Positions 42,779 to 54,745 are shown, counted from the first letter of the stretch. The stretch is 64,000 bases of DNA from Hemerocallis citrina (GCA_017893485.1 CM030363.1:108123073-108187072), one strand, 5' to 3'. Numbers and translations: made by a program. Notes: generated by a model not told the origin, from the sequence alone.

Positions 42779-43471
42779 CTACCTCTGAGTTGTAATCAAA
42801 CTCGCCAGACTGCTCTTGCGTCTAAGTGCATCAGCAATAACATTAGCCTTCCCACGATGATACTTAATCTCCGGACGAATGTCCTCAAGTACCTCCAGCC
42901 ATCTCCGCTGCCTCAAATTCAGATCCTTCTGCTGGTAGATGTACTTCAAGCTTTTGTGGTCCGTGTACATGTTCAATTTCTCACTGTACACGTAGTGTCT
43001 CCATTGCTTCAGGGCAAAGATAATCACAGCCAACACCAGATCATGAGTCAGATAGTTCTTCTCATGCGGTCGTAGTTGCCTAGACCCATAAGCGATTACT
43101 CTTCCTTCTTGCATTAAGACACAACCAAGCCCACGATGTGAAGCATCGCTGTAAACATCATACTCAACACCTGCTCTAGGCAAAGCCAAAATAGGTGCAG
43201 TAGTCAGTTTCTCTTTCAACTCCTGAAAGCTTGCCTCATATTGCTCAGTCCACTTGAAGTCCACATTCTTCTTGGTCAAACTAGTAAGTGGTACAGCTAA
43301 CTGAGCATAATCTTGAATAAATCTCCTGTAATATCTAGTTAATCCAAGAAAACTCCTGACTTCCTTCACTGTAGTAGGCCTTGCCCAATCTCTCACTGCC
43401 TCTATTTTTTGAGGGTCAGTTGCCACTCCCTCCATAGAAAGGATGTGACCTAGGAATGCAACTTCAGATTT
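42779..43471 (-). pseudogene. pol: Element C RNase H and connection region
   Basis: Follows reverse transcriptase: [12 protein letters not shown], then [15 protein letters not shown] (catalytic Asp), then [14 protein letters not shown] and [11 protein letters not shown], then VIADALRRK near the end. In TDHK the catalytic Asp is kept, but the usual THDLEL Glu is Val. The frame is closed by TGA at 43472-43474 upstream and TAG at 42779-42781 downstream. Confidence 0.88.
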
Positions 43472-44307
43472 TCAGAAATCGCACTTGGATAGCTTGGCAT
43501 ACAACTCCTGCTCTTCCAGCTTCCCCAAAACTGCTGCCAGATGCACGGTGTGCTCCTCTTCTGACTTGGAGTACACGAGGATATCGTCGATAAACACTAC
43601 GACGAAAGAATCAATGAACGGCCTCAGAACTCTGTTCATCAAATCCATGAAGATTGCGGGTGCATTCGTCACTCTAAATGACATAACTAAGAATTCGTAA
43701 TGCCCATGTTGAGTTCTAAATGCAGTTTTGTGCACATCTTCAGCTTTCACTAGAACTTGGTGATATCCTGATCGAAGATCTATTTTGAAAAAAATAGCAG
43801 CTCCTTGTAGATGTCGAACAAGTCATCAATTCGAGGAATAGGATACTTATTCTGAACAGTGACCTTATTCAGCTCTCGGTAATCGATACACATTCTCATC
43901 GATCCATCCTTCTTCTTTACCAAAAGTAATGGTGCTCCCCAAGGTGACGCACTAGGTTGAATAAAGCCTTTCTCCAACAGTTCCTCAATCTGCCGCTTCA
44001 CCTCATCCTGTTCCACTGGAGCCATCCTATACGGTGCCTTAGAAATGGGTGCACTTCCAGGTTGAAGGGTGATGCTGAACTCTACATCACGATGCGGGGG
44101 TAACCCAGAAAAATCATCCAAGAATATGGTCGGATAGTCCCGAACCACAGGAATCCCTTGCACTTCTATAGGAATCTCTTCCTTGCGGATAGCTGCCACC
44201 AGCCTAGAACAATTCTTCTTCCCTTGGATAGTAACTTCAGGTCCACCTGGAGCCTTCACTGTTACTGTCTTGGTCTTGCACTCGATGCTTGCACTGTACA
44301 CCGACAT
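43472..44307 (-). pseudogene. pol: Element C reverse transcriptase, broken
   Basis: Starts with [16 protein letters not shown] and [16 protein letters not shown] (44307-43780), shifts frame near 43770, then [17 protein letters not shown] and [11 protein letters not shown] (43750-43474). The catalytic FIDD is intact. KCDF followed by TGA replaces the conserved Trp. The conserved SFRVTNAP has Arg-Val where the group usually has Gly-Leu, another decay sign. Confidence 0.9.
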
Positions 44308-44616
44308 CTAATCAATGCCAATGATAACATCGACTCCCAAGATAGTCAGCTCGATTAGATCGATTTCGAAGATTCTATCCCCAATCACAATCTCGCAATC
44401 CGTATAATACCGATCAGTGGTTAAAGTTTCTCCTGATAGAGTAGCTACTGCTAAGATCTTGCCTGGAAAAATCTTCGGTTCAACTCCCAACACCTTAGCA
44501 AATTTAGGAGACACAAAAGTATGAGAGGATCTAGTATCGAACAAAACAACATCTTTCATTCCATTCAAATAAAGTTCCCCTGTTACATAATACACACCCA
44601 TTACGTAACAGTTCAC
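44308..44616 (-). pseudogene. pol: Element C protease, active site mutated
   Basis: Contains LFDTRSSHTFVS, where the group normally has D-S/T-G-A-T-H; Gly is Arg, so the active site is probably dead. It also has LGVDVIIGID followed by TAG (44308-44310) in place of the Trp of the GMDW motif. The frame then continues as reverse transcriptase. Confidence 0.85.
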
Positions 44617-44648
44617 TAAATAAGCGGGAAAAGAAACAACATAAACCT

Positions 44649-45658
44649 CTAAACATCTGCCCTCGTACCAGTGATGACATGATCCACCTCATCGGCATCA
44701 GCTTCCGTCAAGGCAAATACTCGCCCTGGTTGGTACGGTCTCTTCCCAGCCTGCTGAGTTGGTCCCTTCTGAACAACATCCTGCAGCTTTGGGCACTGGG
44801 ATCGGTAATGACCTGTCTCCCCACAATTGAAACAAGTCACCATAGGAGGTCTCACCCAATTGTTTCCGAGTCCCCCATCTATGTTGACAACATTTGCTTC
44901 CGTTGGTTTGAACCTCTGGGCTGACGGCTGTCCCCTGGCATTCCCAGCAATTGTGGGCCTCTTTCCAGTGTTCCAGTTGTTCTTTCTACTCTGAACAGTG
45001 TGGAACTGCTCCATGTCTGCTTCTGTGGCTGCTGCTCGTTTGACTAGCTTGGCAAACTTCCTGATACCGAGAGGTATCATCCGGGACCTCAAGCTCGGCC
45101 TCAAACCATGCTCGAACTACGAGCCTTCTTCGCCTCATCCATCACTAACTCAGGAGCATATCTTGAGAGTTGAGTAAATTTAGTCTCATACTCCCTGACT
45201 GACATGCCACCTTGCTGTAGTGACAGAAACTCCATAGCCTTTTTCTCCTGGACATCGGAGGGGAAATAGTGACTGCGGAATTCTTCCAAGAATTCCTCCC
45301 AGCCAAAAACTATACCTCCCATTGTCCGGTTCAACGACTGCCACCAAATAACCGCATCCTTCTCAAGCTGCAGAGTCGCCAACTTCACCTTGCTGCCTTC
45401 AGGGGTTTCTAGCACTTCGAAGATCGTTTCTACCTGACAAATCCAGTTGTCAGCCGCATCAGGGTCTGACTTCCCTTCGAACACAGGTGGTTTTATCCGT
45501 TTGAACGATTCCACGAGTTTAATTGCCTCAGGCACTGGATTCACAGGCCCCCTCCATTGGTTCTGATTCATGGCCACGGAGTTGAGCGTCTGATAGACCC
45601 TCGCAAGTTCCGTCTCCAAGTCCAGACCTTCACCATTTCTAGCTCCTCTTCTAGCCAT
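44649..45658 (-). pseudogene. gag: Element C gag with zinc knuckle, one frameshift
   Basis: The likely start is MARRGARNGE (ATG at 45656-45658). The capsid part has KPPVFEGKSDPDAADNW and FPSDVQEKKAMEFLSLQQG. At about 45105 one frame ends and the other continues with LRSRMIPLGIRKFAKLV, so a single indel separates them. The zinc knuckle CFNCGETGHYRSQC is intact near 44800-44840. It ends at 44649. Length and order are normal for Tekay/Del. Confidence 0.88.
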
Positions 45659-45802
45659 ATTCTGATGCAAAAGATCCATTAAATTCGAAGTATAAAACAT
45701 GAATTTTAAATCAACTTGCATTTCATTGAGTTCCAAACTTTATACATTCGAATTGAAAACATTTCTTGACGTCAGAATAAAAACAGTAGAAGCTACAACA
45801 GT

Positions 45803-46195
45803 CTAACTCCTATGGTTCCTCTTCACTTCTCGAAGTTCTCCTCGTAGTTCATCAACTTCTTCCTTCAGCACATCGTTCATATTTTTTCTCTTCTCGAGTT
45901 CCCATACACGATGAATGAGAACTGCAAGGTCGTCCTTGCGCTTTGCCAATTGAGCCTCCAGTAATCCGACTCTCTCCCGCAGTATTTCTACTTGCCTCTG
46001 AAGAGATATCACAAGACTATTTGGAACTGGTTCTTCTTCTTCGTCAGAAGAAGAATCATCAGACGAGTCCGGAGGTGGGGTAATGTCTCGGGACTCAGGC
46101 CATTCCTCTTCATCAGAATCTTCTTGCCCAAGATAGTACTCTTCCTCGATAATATGCCAATTGTCGTATCCAGCAGGGTCGAAGTGATCAGCCAT
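45803..46195 (-). CDS. Extra ORF between PBS and gag of element C: acidic, coiled-coil protein
   Basis: 130 codons from the ATG at 46193-46195, intact. Residues about 20-60 are very acidic and Ser-rich (EEEYYLGQEDSDEEEWPES, then DSSDDSSSDEEEEP). Residues about 65-125 show leucine/hydrophobic heptads typical of a coiled coil (LQRQVEILRERVGLLEAQL). It lies 145 nt after the PBS on the sense strand and ends about 145 nt before the gag start. I do not recognise it. It could bind another protein through the coil or be a fusion partner of gag by recoding. An upstream in-frame ATG at 46235-46237 is less likely because it lacks the acidic start. Confidence 0.6.
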   Translation of the reverse strand: MADHFDPAGYDNWHIIEEEYYLGQEDSDEEEWPESRDITPPPDSSDDSSSDEEEEPVPNSLVISLQRQVEILRERVGLLEAQLAKRKDDLAVLIHRVWELEKRKNMNDVLKEEVDELRGELREVKRNHRS

Positions 46196-46339
46196 CTTAC
46201 AAATAGAGAGGAAGAAACATAAGTCATAGAGCAACACAAATGTAAGTAACTTACATTTAAATCTCTAGACTCAAACACACACTCTAATGTCCACTTCTAG
46301 GGTGTCATTCCTTTTAAATTTGTACAAGTGTGAAACGTA

Positions 46340-46351
46340 GCTCTGATACCA
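46340..46351 (-). promoter_or_regulatory. Primer-binding site of element C, initiator tRNA-Met type
   Basis: On the minus strand, LTR end, GAG, then TGGTATCAGAGC. Confidence 0.9.
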
Positions 46352-46354
46352 CTC

Positions 46355-49229
46355 TGTAACATCCCGAATTCCAAAATACACTGAATTCGAGATTCCACAG
46401 GATCTTTACACTTCATTTAGTACAATTTTACAAGGAAATAAAACTTTTTACTTTACATCAAAGTTTACATGAGATCTTTACACTTTACATTTTACAGCGG
46501 AAGCATATATCACAAATAATTTACATGTAATGACAGCGGAAGCAATTTACAACATTACACAAAGATATAACAGTGAGTTATTTATGAGCATCAGTTCTCC
46601 TTTAATCTTTATCAAGCCATTTATCCTGCATACAAAACTGTGGGTACGTCAGTTTATTCAACCGACGAAAATTATACATGGCCATCCTCTCTATGCCAGA
46701 AACAGTATAATGATTCTCAATTCTTAACAAAGCACAAACTTTTTCACAAACAAAACTAAAGGGGTCTATCCTGTTGATGTCGTGTTGTGATTGTGCACTT
46801 AGTCCTTAATGCAGTTATTATATTATATGACACTAATGCGCACTTGTTCGGATTCTATGCATCCCATACTACATAGGTCCGAGGGCAAGCCCTTAATCGT
46901 ACTTCATTTTATAGGGTTCAATCCTTTGCCATGACTTAATCTACTACGGTAACTACAGTAAGTATCTTAGATGTTATATGATCTACGAGCCCATGTCTAG
47001 GCAGCCTGGAGGGGAATCCACACACTGACACGACGCATCGAGCAGGCAACCTATGGACAATTCAGTCTCTGCCATGGAACAATGGCACCACTCATAGCCA
47101 CTCAAACATCCCACAAGCGTCGCCACCGGGACGATAATTCCGCCATGTCTTGACGCATCAAGCAGGCAGCCTGTGGATCACACTCACACCGCCAATCCGT
47201 TGGCCCTCATACTCGTGTTTTTCTCTTACTTTCATCACATCTCCACTATGTATCTAGTCCTTATTTTATTATAATCATGAACAAAATCAAAGCTCTAGAG
47301 TAAGCCTCTCCACTATACCAGACTTAATCATTCATTCAACATGACCCAACCTTGGTCTTTCATTTCAAATTCCATTTCAATTCATCTCTTTCCAATTGCC
47401 GGTGGGAGACTTAGCTACTCTTTAGTTTCAATTTCAATTCACAATCACCAGAATTGAGCCTTTAAAACCCAATAGTTCATTTTCATAATCACAAATGATT
47501 TTCCTTTTCATGTTCACAACTTCCACAATCATACAAACTTTTCATAGGTTCAATAGAATGATTTACTTCATTTCATGTACACATTCATGCGAAGGCAAAT
47601 AGAATTCAGTGCTTCTAAATTGTCACAACAAATAATCATTCAACAATAGTAGATTCATTATCTCTATCATAAAGCAACTTAGAATTCTGAGATATCAAAA
47701 AATGATCTGGACAGTCGACTTAGAGCATACTCAGTCGACTTGTTCAGCTAAGGAAAGTTCTTCAATAAACTGCTCGGAAGAGTCGACTGCTGCACATGGC
47801 CAGTCGACTGTTCCGCAGCGTTCAAATTTAATTATAATTTACGGGGAAGTCGACTGTCATCCGAACCAGTCGGCTGTTCTGTAGAGTTCAATTGAAACTT
47901 TTAATGTTCAGCATAGTCGACTGCTACATATATTCGGTCGACTGGTCAAAGTTAATTTCGAATTAAGGAATATCTCTTCCTTCTGTTCTTCAATTAGCAC
48001 ACAACATTTTATTCAACTACAGTATGTTCAATGTCAACATAAAAATGCAATTCTTATCCATTTACCAGCATCACAACATAGTTTACGATTAAATGTAGGT
48101 TCACAGTACCAGTATTTTCTTTCACCCAAATAAAATTTCTAATCGTGCATTTATCCTTTACTCATTATTTGTCTACGGAGATAAATTTTGATCCTGAATT
48201 AACATGCTGGGAAAAGTCAAGATAACGGCACACATTAAAATGCATCATTTCATGGAATTTCGAACTGTACATATTTTATTTCATCGTACCAGTCGACTGT
48301 CAACACGATCGGTCGACTGTACAGGTAATCTGCAGTTTCTCTAAATGTCTTAGTTCTTTACCATTCATTCACATTTTCCACCTTATGTATAGCATAGAGG
48401 ATTTCAATATGACCATCAATTCATCAATCAAATTTTCACATGCATGATAACAAAACAATCTCAATCCTAACATGATTTCTATTCTAGAAGTCATGAGAAA
48501 CACCCACCTTTTGAAGAAATAAACGAAATCCCGCAAAGCTTCCTAGTGCGATAGTATGACTCCTCCTCCTTGCTCCTTGCCAAAACAAGAATTCCTTCAG
48601 TAGTGATGACCGGCCTCCAATAACACTCACTCACAACTCTCTTAAAAATATATTTTCTTCTTTCAATAAAATTTTAGTGTAGAAGACAATTGAGTGAGAG
48701 GAGTATTTATACTCAATCTTTGGGTGAGATGGAGGGCTAGGATTTAGTAGATGGTTATAGGATCAAGGGTTAGGATGAGAGTAGCAGTTGTAGTAACTAC
48801 CCACACTCTAGGTAACCACCCATGCACTAACCCCACTTCTTTCAAAACCGGCCAAAATAGTGTGCTCATGCACGTGTACGTGCAATGCACGTGCATGCAC
48901 TAGTTCTCTATTTTAAAGTTGTACATTATAAAAAATGCTCTTTAAAAAGGTGTTCCACATTACAAGTTGTAATTAAAATAGAAATAATTCATGGGCTTAA
49001 ATTGATGGGCTAAAGTAATAGTTTTACAAAAATAAATAAATTAGATTTGGGCTTATGTTTATTTGAAGATAAGGGCCTTTATAAAAATAATTAAAGAACA
49101 TATATACATATACATATACTCCATTCATAATGAAAATAATTATAAGATTTCATATTACGAAAATTGCACGTGCACACTACGTGCAAAAATAAATAAATAA
49201 TTTTCATAAATGAAAATCGGGGTATTACA
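46355..49229 (-). repeat. 5' LTR of element C (2875 bp)
   Basis: + strand ends TGTAACATCCCG and GGGGTATTACA. It has an insertion of about 78 bp near 48071-48148 and a short one near 48645 relative to the other LTR, and lacks part of the block near 47140. AGTCGACT-type pairs are at 47713/47733, 47781/47802, 47848/47868, 47915/47936 and 48291/48311. Confidence 0.93.
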
Positions 49230-49234
49230 TCAAG

Positions 49235-50430
49235 ACTTCCAAGCGACAGTCTTAAGGGCCCTCAATATCGCCCTAAAGAACGACCAGAGGCCACCTACTC
49301 ATGAGCCAGCTAGGAGCCACCGCCTTCACACTCTCAGTCCTCGTCCTTCTCCAAGCTACCATCGCCGCAGCCCCAGTCCATCCTTGTACGAAGATGAGTC
49401 CCGGGGCTCGGCAAGATATGATCAAAGAGCAGACTCAGTCTACTGCCGTCTCCACGAGATGGAGAGGTGCCTCGGCCGAATTGACAAGCAAGAAGAGCAA
49501 CGGGTGATAAACCTCCGCTCGAGCAGACCTCCATTCTCCCGCACCATCATGGAGGCCCCCATCCTAGAAAACTTCAAGCCGCCTCATTTCGAGACGTATA
49601 CCGGGGAGTCGGTCCCCGCAGATCACATAGAGAGTTTTAAAACTCTCATGATGATCCACCATGCTTCAGAAGCCCTCCTCTGCAAGATCTTCCCTGCCAC
49701 GCTGAAGGGGTCTGCGCAAGAATGGTACTTTCGACTCGCCCCGGCCTCCATCTTCTCATTCGATCAGTTCAAAGGGCTCTTCCTTACTCATTTCGTGAGT
49801 AGCTGCCGAGCTGAGAAAAGAAGTGTATCTCTGGTGACCCTCAACCAAGAAAAGGGTGAACGCCTAAGGGATTACGTTCGACGCTTCACCACCAAAGCCT
49901 AGTCCATTCCCTCCCTCAACCAGTCAGTAGCCTCTGCCACATTCGAGCGCAACGTCACTAATGCCAACCTCAGGGCATCCGTTGCCAAGAAGCCTCCTCA
50001 GGACTTCTTAGAGCTCCTACTTAGGGTGGAGAAGTACATACGGGCGGAAGAGGCTCTCAACCCCCTTGGTCTTGAGGAGACATCTTCCGAGAACAAACAG
50101 AAGAACACAAGTGAAGAGGGGTCCCAAAAATTCCAGAAGGACAGTAATGGCCAGCGCCGCTCGACTCCACGTTTTAAGAAGTTCACCCCCCTCATTGCTA
50201 ATATATCAGAAGTTCTTATGGAGGTGGACAAGGAAGAACTACTCCGCGCTCCCTGTAGAATGAATACCCCTGGCAAGAAGAGGAACAAAGATAAGTGGTG
50301 CCGCTTTCACAGGGACCACGGCCACGACATGGATGATTGTCGGGCTCTCAAGGTGGAGATCGAAGAACTCATACAGCGGGGGCTCCTGACCAAGTTCGTC
50401 CAAAAAGAGGGGGCCGAGCTTCCCCCCTGA
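49235..50430 (+). CDS. gag: Element B gag, C-terminal part (right of insertion C)
   Basis: A single frame except for one TAG at 49900-49902. It begins DFQATVLRALN in phase with the left half. It includes the Tat capsid region FKPPHFETYTGES, DHIESFKTLMMIHHASEA, SAQEWYFRLAP and LRDYVRRF. After the stop it has the VEKYIRAEEAL segment and the knuckle region CRFHRDHGHDMDDC at about 50300-50340, followed by IEELIQRGLLTKFV. The TGA at 50428-50430 ends gag, and no pol follows. It would form particles that package the element RNA, with enzymes supplied by other elements. Confidence 0.85.
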
Positions 50431-50691
50431 GGAGCCAACAAACGAACAGAAAGGCCCGCCGAGCTTCAAGACTCAGCTCCTCCCAAGAGGTCTTCACCTT
50501 ATTGTAGAAGTACGATCTTGATTTTCAATAAGGCTGATGCTTGTAACTCGACCAATAGCATGTAATAATGGCTCGCCCTATTGAAGCGGCCACTTAGTTT
50601 ATCTCAATAAAACTTTACATTTTTTATTGAAAATTATTGCTCTTGCCTCTTCTCTATCTCTTCGAGTCACATCTACGACTCGTTAAATGGT
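50431..50691 (+). other. Element B region after gag
   Basis: No ORF. An AATAAAAC stretch lies near 50608. It leads into the first repeat array. Confidence 0.4.
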
Positions 50692-51105
50692 GAGTTCGGA
50701 GTCCAGCTTCTTCTACATGGCTGCTCCCGCAACTTGCTAAGCTTAAAACGACGAGTTCGGAGTCCAACACTTGGCTCGATTCCGTTTCAAATAACTTGCT
50801 CTTCAGCAAGTTAGAAGTGGTTCGCCATTCGGAATTGCTCCTACACCTCGTTATCCCTCTCTTAAACGACGAGTTCAGGAGTCCAACACTTGGCTCGATT
50901 CCGCTTCAAATAACTTGCTCTTCAGCAAGTTAAAAGTGGTTCGCCATTCGGAACTGCTCCCACAACTGTTGATACTCTCTTAAATGATGAGTTCGGAGTC
51001 CAACACTTGGCTCGATTCCGCTTCAAATAACTTGCTCTTAAGCGAGTTAGAAGTGGTTCGCCATTCGGAACTGCTCCCACAACCATTGATTCTCTCATTT
51101 AAACA
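50692..51105 (+). repeat. Tandem array 1 in element B, about 118-bp unit
   Basis: GAGTTCGGAGTCCAACACTTGG repeats at about 50752, 50871 and 50990, preceded by a partial unit at 50692. Each unit contains TAACTTGCTCTTCAGCAAGTTA, a self-complementary stretch around GCTCTTCAGC. Confidence 0.85.
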
Positions 51106-52310
51106 GCAAGTTCGGAGCTGAAGCTCTCTCCTAGAGTTGCTCCTCAAACTCATCTCACAAATGGTTCTCTTCTAGAGCCGAGCTCTTCACTCCGCTCACC
51201 TCCAAAGCGGACCTCTTCTCGAAAAGTTCGGAGCACAACTCTCTCCTAGAGTTCCTCCTCACACTCGTCTCACAAATGGCTCTTTCCCAGAGCCGAGATC
51301 TTCATTCCGCTCGTCTCCAAAGCGGACCTCTTCACAACAAGTTCGGAGCACAACTCTCTCCTAGAGTTCCTCCTCACACTCGTCTCACAAATGGCTCTCT
51401 CCCAGAGCCGAGCTCTTCACTCCGCTCGCCTCCAAAGCGGACCTCTTCTCGACAAGTTCGGAGCACAACTCTCTCCTAGAGTTCCTCCTCACACTCGTCT
51501 CACAAATGGCTCTCTCCCAGAGCTGAGCTCTTCACTCTGCTGGCCTCCAAAGCGGACCTCTTCTCAACGAGTTCGGAGCACAACTCTCTCCTAGAGTTGC
51601 TCCTCACACTCGTCTTCCAAATGGCTCTCTCCTAGAGTTGAGCTCTTCACTCCGCTCTCCTTCCAAAGCGGATCTCTTCTCAACAAGTTCGGAGCACAAC
51701 TCTCTCCTAGAGTTCCTCCTCACACTCGTCTCATAAATGGCTCTCTCCCAGAGCCAAGCTCTTCACTCCGCTCGCCTCCAAAGCGGACCTCTTCTTAGCG
51801 AGTTCGGAGCTCACAACTCTCTCCTAGAGTTTCTCCTCAAACTCATCTTCCAGATGGCTCTCTTCTAGAGCCGAGCTCTTCACTCCACTTACCTCCAAAG
51901 CGGACCTCTTCTCAGCGAGTTCGAAGCTAAAACTCTCTCCTAGAGTTGCTCCTCAAACTCGTCTTCCAGATGGCTCTCTCCTAGAGCCGAGCTCTTCCCT
52001 TCGCTCGCCTCCAAGGCGGACCTCTTCTAAGCGAGTTCAGAGCTCACAACTCTCTCCTAGAGTTGCTCCTCAAACTCGTCTTCCAGATGGCTCTCTCCTA
52101 GAGCCGAGCTCTTCACTCCGCTTACCTCCAAGGCGGACCTATTCTCAGCGAGTTCGAAGCTAAAACTCTCTTCTAGAGTTGCTCCTCAAACTCGTCTTCC
52201 AGATGGCTCTCTCCTAGAGCCGAGCTCTTCACTCTGCTCATCTCCAAAGCGGGCCTCTTCTAAGCAAGTTCGGAGCTCAAAACTCTCCCATAGAGTTGCT
52301 CCTTGCACTC
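51106..52310 (+). repeat. Tandem array 2 in element B, about 115-bp unit, about 10 copies
   Basis: A unit of the form AGTTCGGAGC-ACTCTCTCCTAGAGTT-CTCGTCT-AAATGGCTCTCTCC-AGAGCCGAGCTCTTCACTCCGCT-CCAAAGCGGACCTCTTCTC. Units start near 51110, 51225, 51340, 51455, 51570, 51685, 51800, 51920, 52035, 52150 and 52265. CTCTCCTAGAG and CTCTCCCAGAG form short inverted pairs within each unit. Predicted ORFs within it are repeat artefacts. Confidence 0.9.
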
Positions 52311-54000
52311 ACTTCAAGGAATGGGTCTTCCCATGGCTCGTATGAGGATCTTCCTAGCGCATCTTCTCCACCCCTAGGAGTAGAGCTCCTCTTCAAAAAT
52401 CTCCAAAAACAGAGAGCACATCACCAGGCTTCGAAGCTCTTCACCTCTCCCATATGCCGACCCCCTTCCTCGTCGAGCTTCGACTCCTCCTCCGTCGTCG
52501 AGCTCACCTCAATGAGCTCTGCCATGGCCGAGCTACCGAGCCGAAGGGACGAGGTACCGACCTCCACATATGGAGAAAAATGCTGCCGAGCCAGTTTCAC
52601 CGTCAGATCGTCTCAAAAAACGTGCTAGAACATGATGAACGGCTCAGATCGTGCCACGCCTCCACAAAATGACAAGATAACGTTTTCTCAAAATTTAAGC
52701 CTCTTTTCTCGTGATTCGTGCCACGATCGTGATCAACCGTCCAGATTGAGCCGCGTAGCTCGGATCTGAAATCCGAGCTACCAATCTACCGAACTGCAAA
52801 GTGGAGAAAAATGTGCCTCAAAATCTATGCTCGGATTCGCCGAACAAGCAAGCAGATAAAGAGGAAGAAAAAGAAAGAGGCTAACGGGTCTGGGTCGGAT
52901 CCGATACCCACGATCCGACCCATACCCTTCTTGGCTTCTTCATTCTTCTCCTTCTTCTTCAGCACCTTCCCACCAAAACCAAAAAAACCCAGCTCATCAT
53001 CTTCAAAATCTACGCCGAACCCACCATGGCTGAGCTCCATCTTCAATGCCGAACTCACCCCCTTCATCGCCAAACTCCGACGAGCTCTTCTACCATGCCG
53101 AGCTCCTACTTCTTCGCCGGGCCTCGCCATGGAATCAAGCTCCGTCACCAAGCTCGACCCCATCACCTTCCCGAGCTCCCTCCATCGTCGAGCTCCGTCG
53201 TCCAAGCTCCGAACCCATCACCATGCCAAGCTCCACTTCCGACGAGCTCCCTCCGTCGTCTAGCTCCATCGTCGAGCTCCAAAACCCAACACATCGACAA
53301 GCTCGAAATGTTCACCCCTGCATCGAGCTCCCCATCCCGAGCTCGAATCCATCACCAATTGCCTCCGACACCGAGCTCACACCTCCATCTCCATCAAACC
53401 CAAACTCGTCATCTTCAAGCTCCGAGCTTGCCTCCATTCCTCGCCACCTCCACTGACAAGCTCTTCCTCACCGAAGCTCGGCCTGCCGAGCTCAAGCAAC
53501 ACCGACATCGAAGCTCCACTGTGCCGAGCTCTCCCTCCTTCACTCGTCGAGCACCTTCGTCGAAGCTTCGACCACCTCCATGGCCGAGCTACGAGCCAAA
53601 TGACGAGCCGAACCCACTGTCGAGCTCACAACCTTCACAAAGAAACCATCTTCTCCATCATCGAAACTCGAGCCTCCTCATCGATGCTTCTCTAGAGCTC
53701 CGAGCCCACCTCGGCTGTGGGCTCAAACGAAGAGCTCCATCACAACTTCAACCTCCCCTCGTCGACCTCCACTTCGCGAAGCGCAAACTGCCGAGCTCGC
53801 CATCCAACCTCCTCGCCGATGCTGAGCTCGAGCCATCTTTCGCCGAGCTCCTCGTCGAGCTTCAACTCCCCCCTTCGATGAGCTCCTCTCCGACGCGAGC
53901 TTCCCTCGCTGTTGAGGTGTGGCCAAAGTCGAAAGGGGTGAGGCGGTGAAAAAGAAACAGAGCAGAGGAGGAGGAAGAAAAGAAGAAGAAGAAGAAGAAG
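52311..54000 (+). other. GAGCTC-rich tail of element B with a long Ser/Pro-rich open frame
   Basis: Between about 52370 and 53900 GAGCTC or AAGCTC recurs more than two dozen times, mostly preceded by CC or GT. An open frame of 307 codons (53026-53949) and overlapping ones encode Ser/Pro/Arg-rich low-complexity sequence with no domain. Base bias alone could keep the frame open, so I do not call a gene. A purine block of AAGAAG repeats lies at 53977-54006. Confidence 0.5.
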
Positions 54001-54155
54001 AAAAAAGATATATATGCCACGTGGCGACAACTCCAACACTTCGACAATAGCCGAAGTGCCGAGCCGAGTGGACGAGGTACCAACCTTGAAATTGGAGAAA
54101 AAAAACGCCGACCCATACAATCCGTACGATCTTCTCAAAAATCGCGCCACAACAC

Positions 54156-54328
54156 GATCGACGCACAGAAACGCGCCACGTGTCCAGAACGTGATCTACT
54201 TTGCGATGCGTGCACATATGATCATGATCGACGCTCAGAAACGCGCTATGTCTCCAGAGCATGATCTACTTTGCGATGCGCACCATCTGATCACGATCGA
54301 CGTCCAGAAATGCGCCACGTGTCCAAGT
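54156..54328 (+). repeat. Short tandem repeat in element B, 70-bp unit, 2.5 copies
   Basis: GATCGACGCACAGAAACGCG starts at 54156, with further copies at 54226 and 54295. Each is followed by CCACGTGTCC or a variant and TGATCTACTTTGCGATGCG. Confidence 0.85.
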
Positions 54329-54745
54329 AATATTTCATTTATTTATTTATTTGTTTTAATTATTTAAAAAATTCGAAAAAATATTTAAAAATAAAAAAAA
54401 ATTAATTAAAAATTCTAAAAATAATTATTAATTCAGAAAAAATATTTTAAAATTCTGAAAAATATAATTATTTAATTAGAATAATTAATTAATATTTTCG
54501 ATAATTAATTATTTAATTCTAGAAAATGAATAAAAAATTCAAAAAAATGAGAAAAAATTCAGAAAAATCTGGAAAAATCACCAAAAATCCAAAAAATTCT
54601 AAGGATATTTTTGGGCATTTTACAAGTCTAGAATAACACCATTGCACCCCGAGCAAGATCTGAACTCCCTTAAGAACACCGATAAAATCCCGTACGCCAT
54701 TAGAACAACAAAACTACTCCTCGAAGACTGTAAAACTCAGTCTCC
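54329..54745 (+). other. AT-rich 3' end of element B
   Basis: AAATTC/AATTAATT-rich, no ORF, up to the polypurine tract. Confidence 0.6.

Larger units (their letters stand above)
38366..49229 (-). mobile_element. Element C: Tekay/Del-type chromovirus, full length, TSD TCAAG
   Basis: LTRs 38366-41179 and 46355-49229 are flanked by TCAAG (38361-38365 and 49230-49234). On the minus strand: PBS 46340-46351, an extra ORF 45803-46195, gag, protease, reverse transcriptase, RNase H, integrase ending in a chromodomain, and polypurine tract 41180-41192. LTR length near 2.8 kb and the chromodomain place it in the Tekay/Del group. Several nonsense codons and frameshifts make it defective. It lies inside gag of element B. 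Confidence 0.93.

Noticed and set aside
51276..51594. Repeated 67-codon frames starting MALSQSR
   Set aside because: Generated by the 115-bp tandem repeat; not conserved along the array.
53026..53949. 307-codon open frame on the plus strand
   Set aside because: Low-complexity Ser/Pro/Arg sequence, open in more than one phase because of GAGCTC-type composition. No domain, no conserved start context; lies in a non-autonomous element tail.
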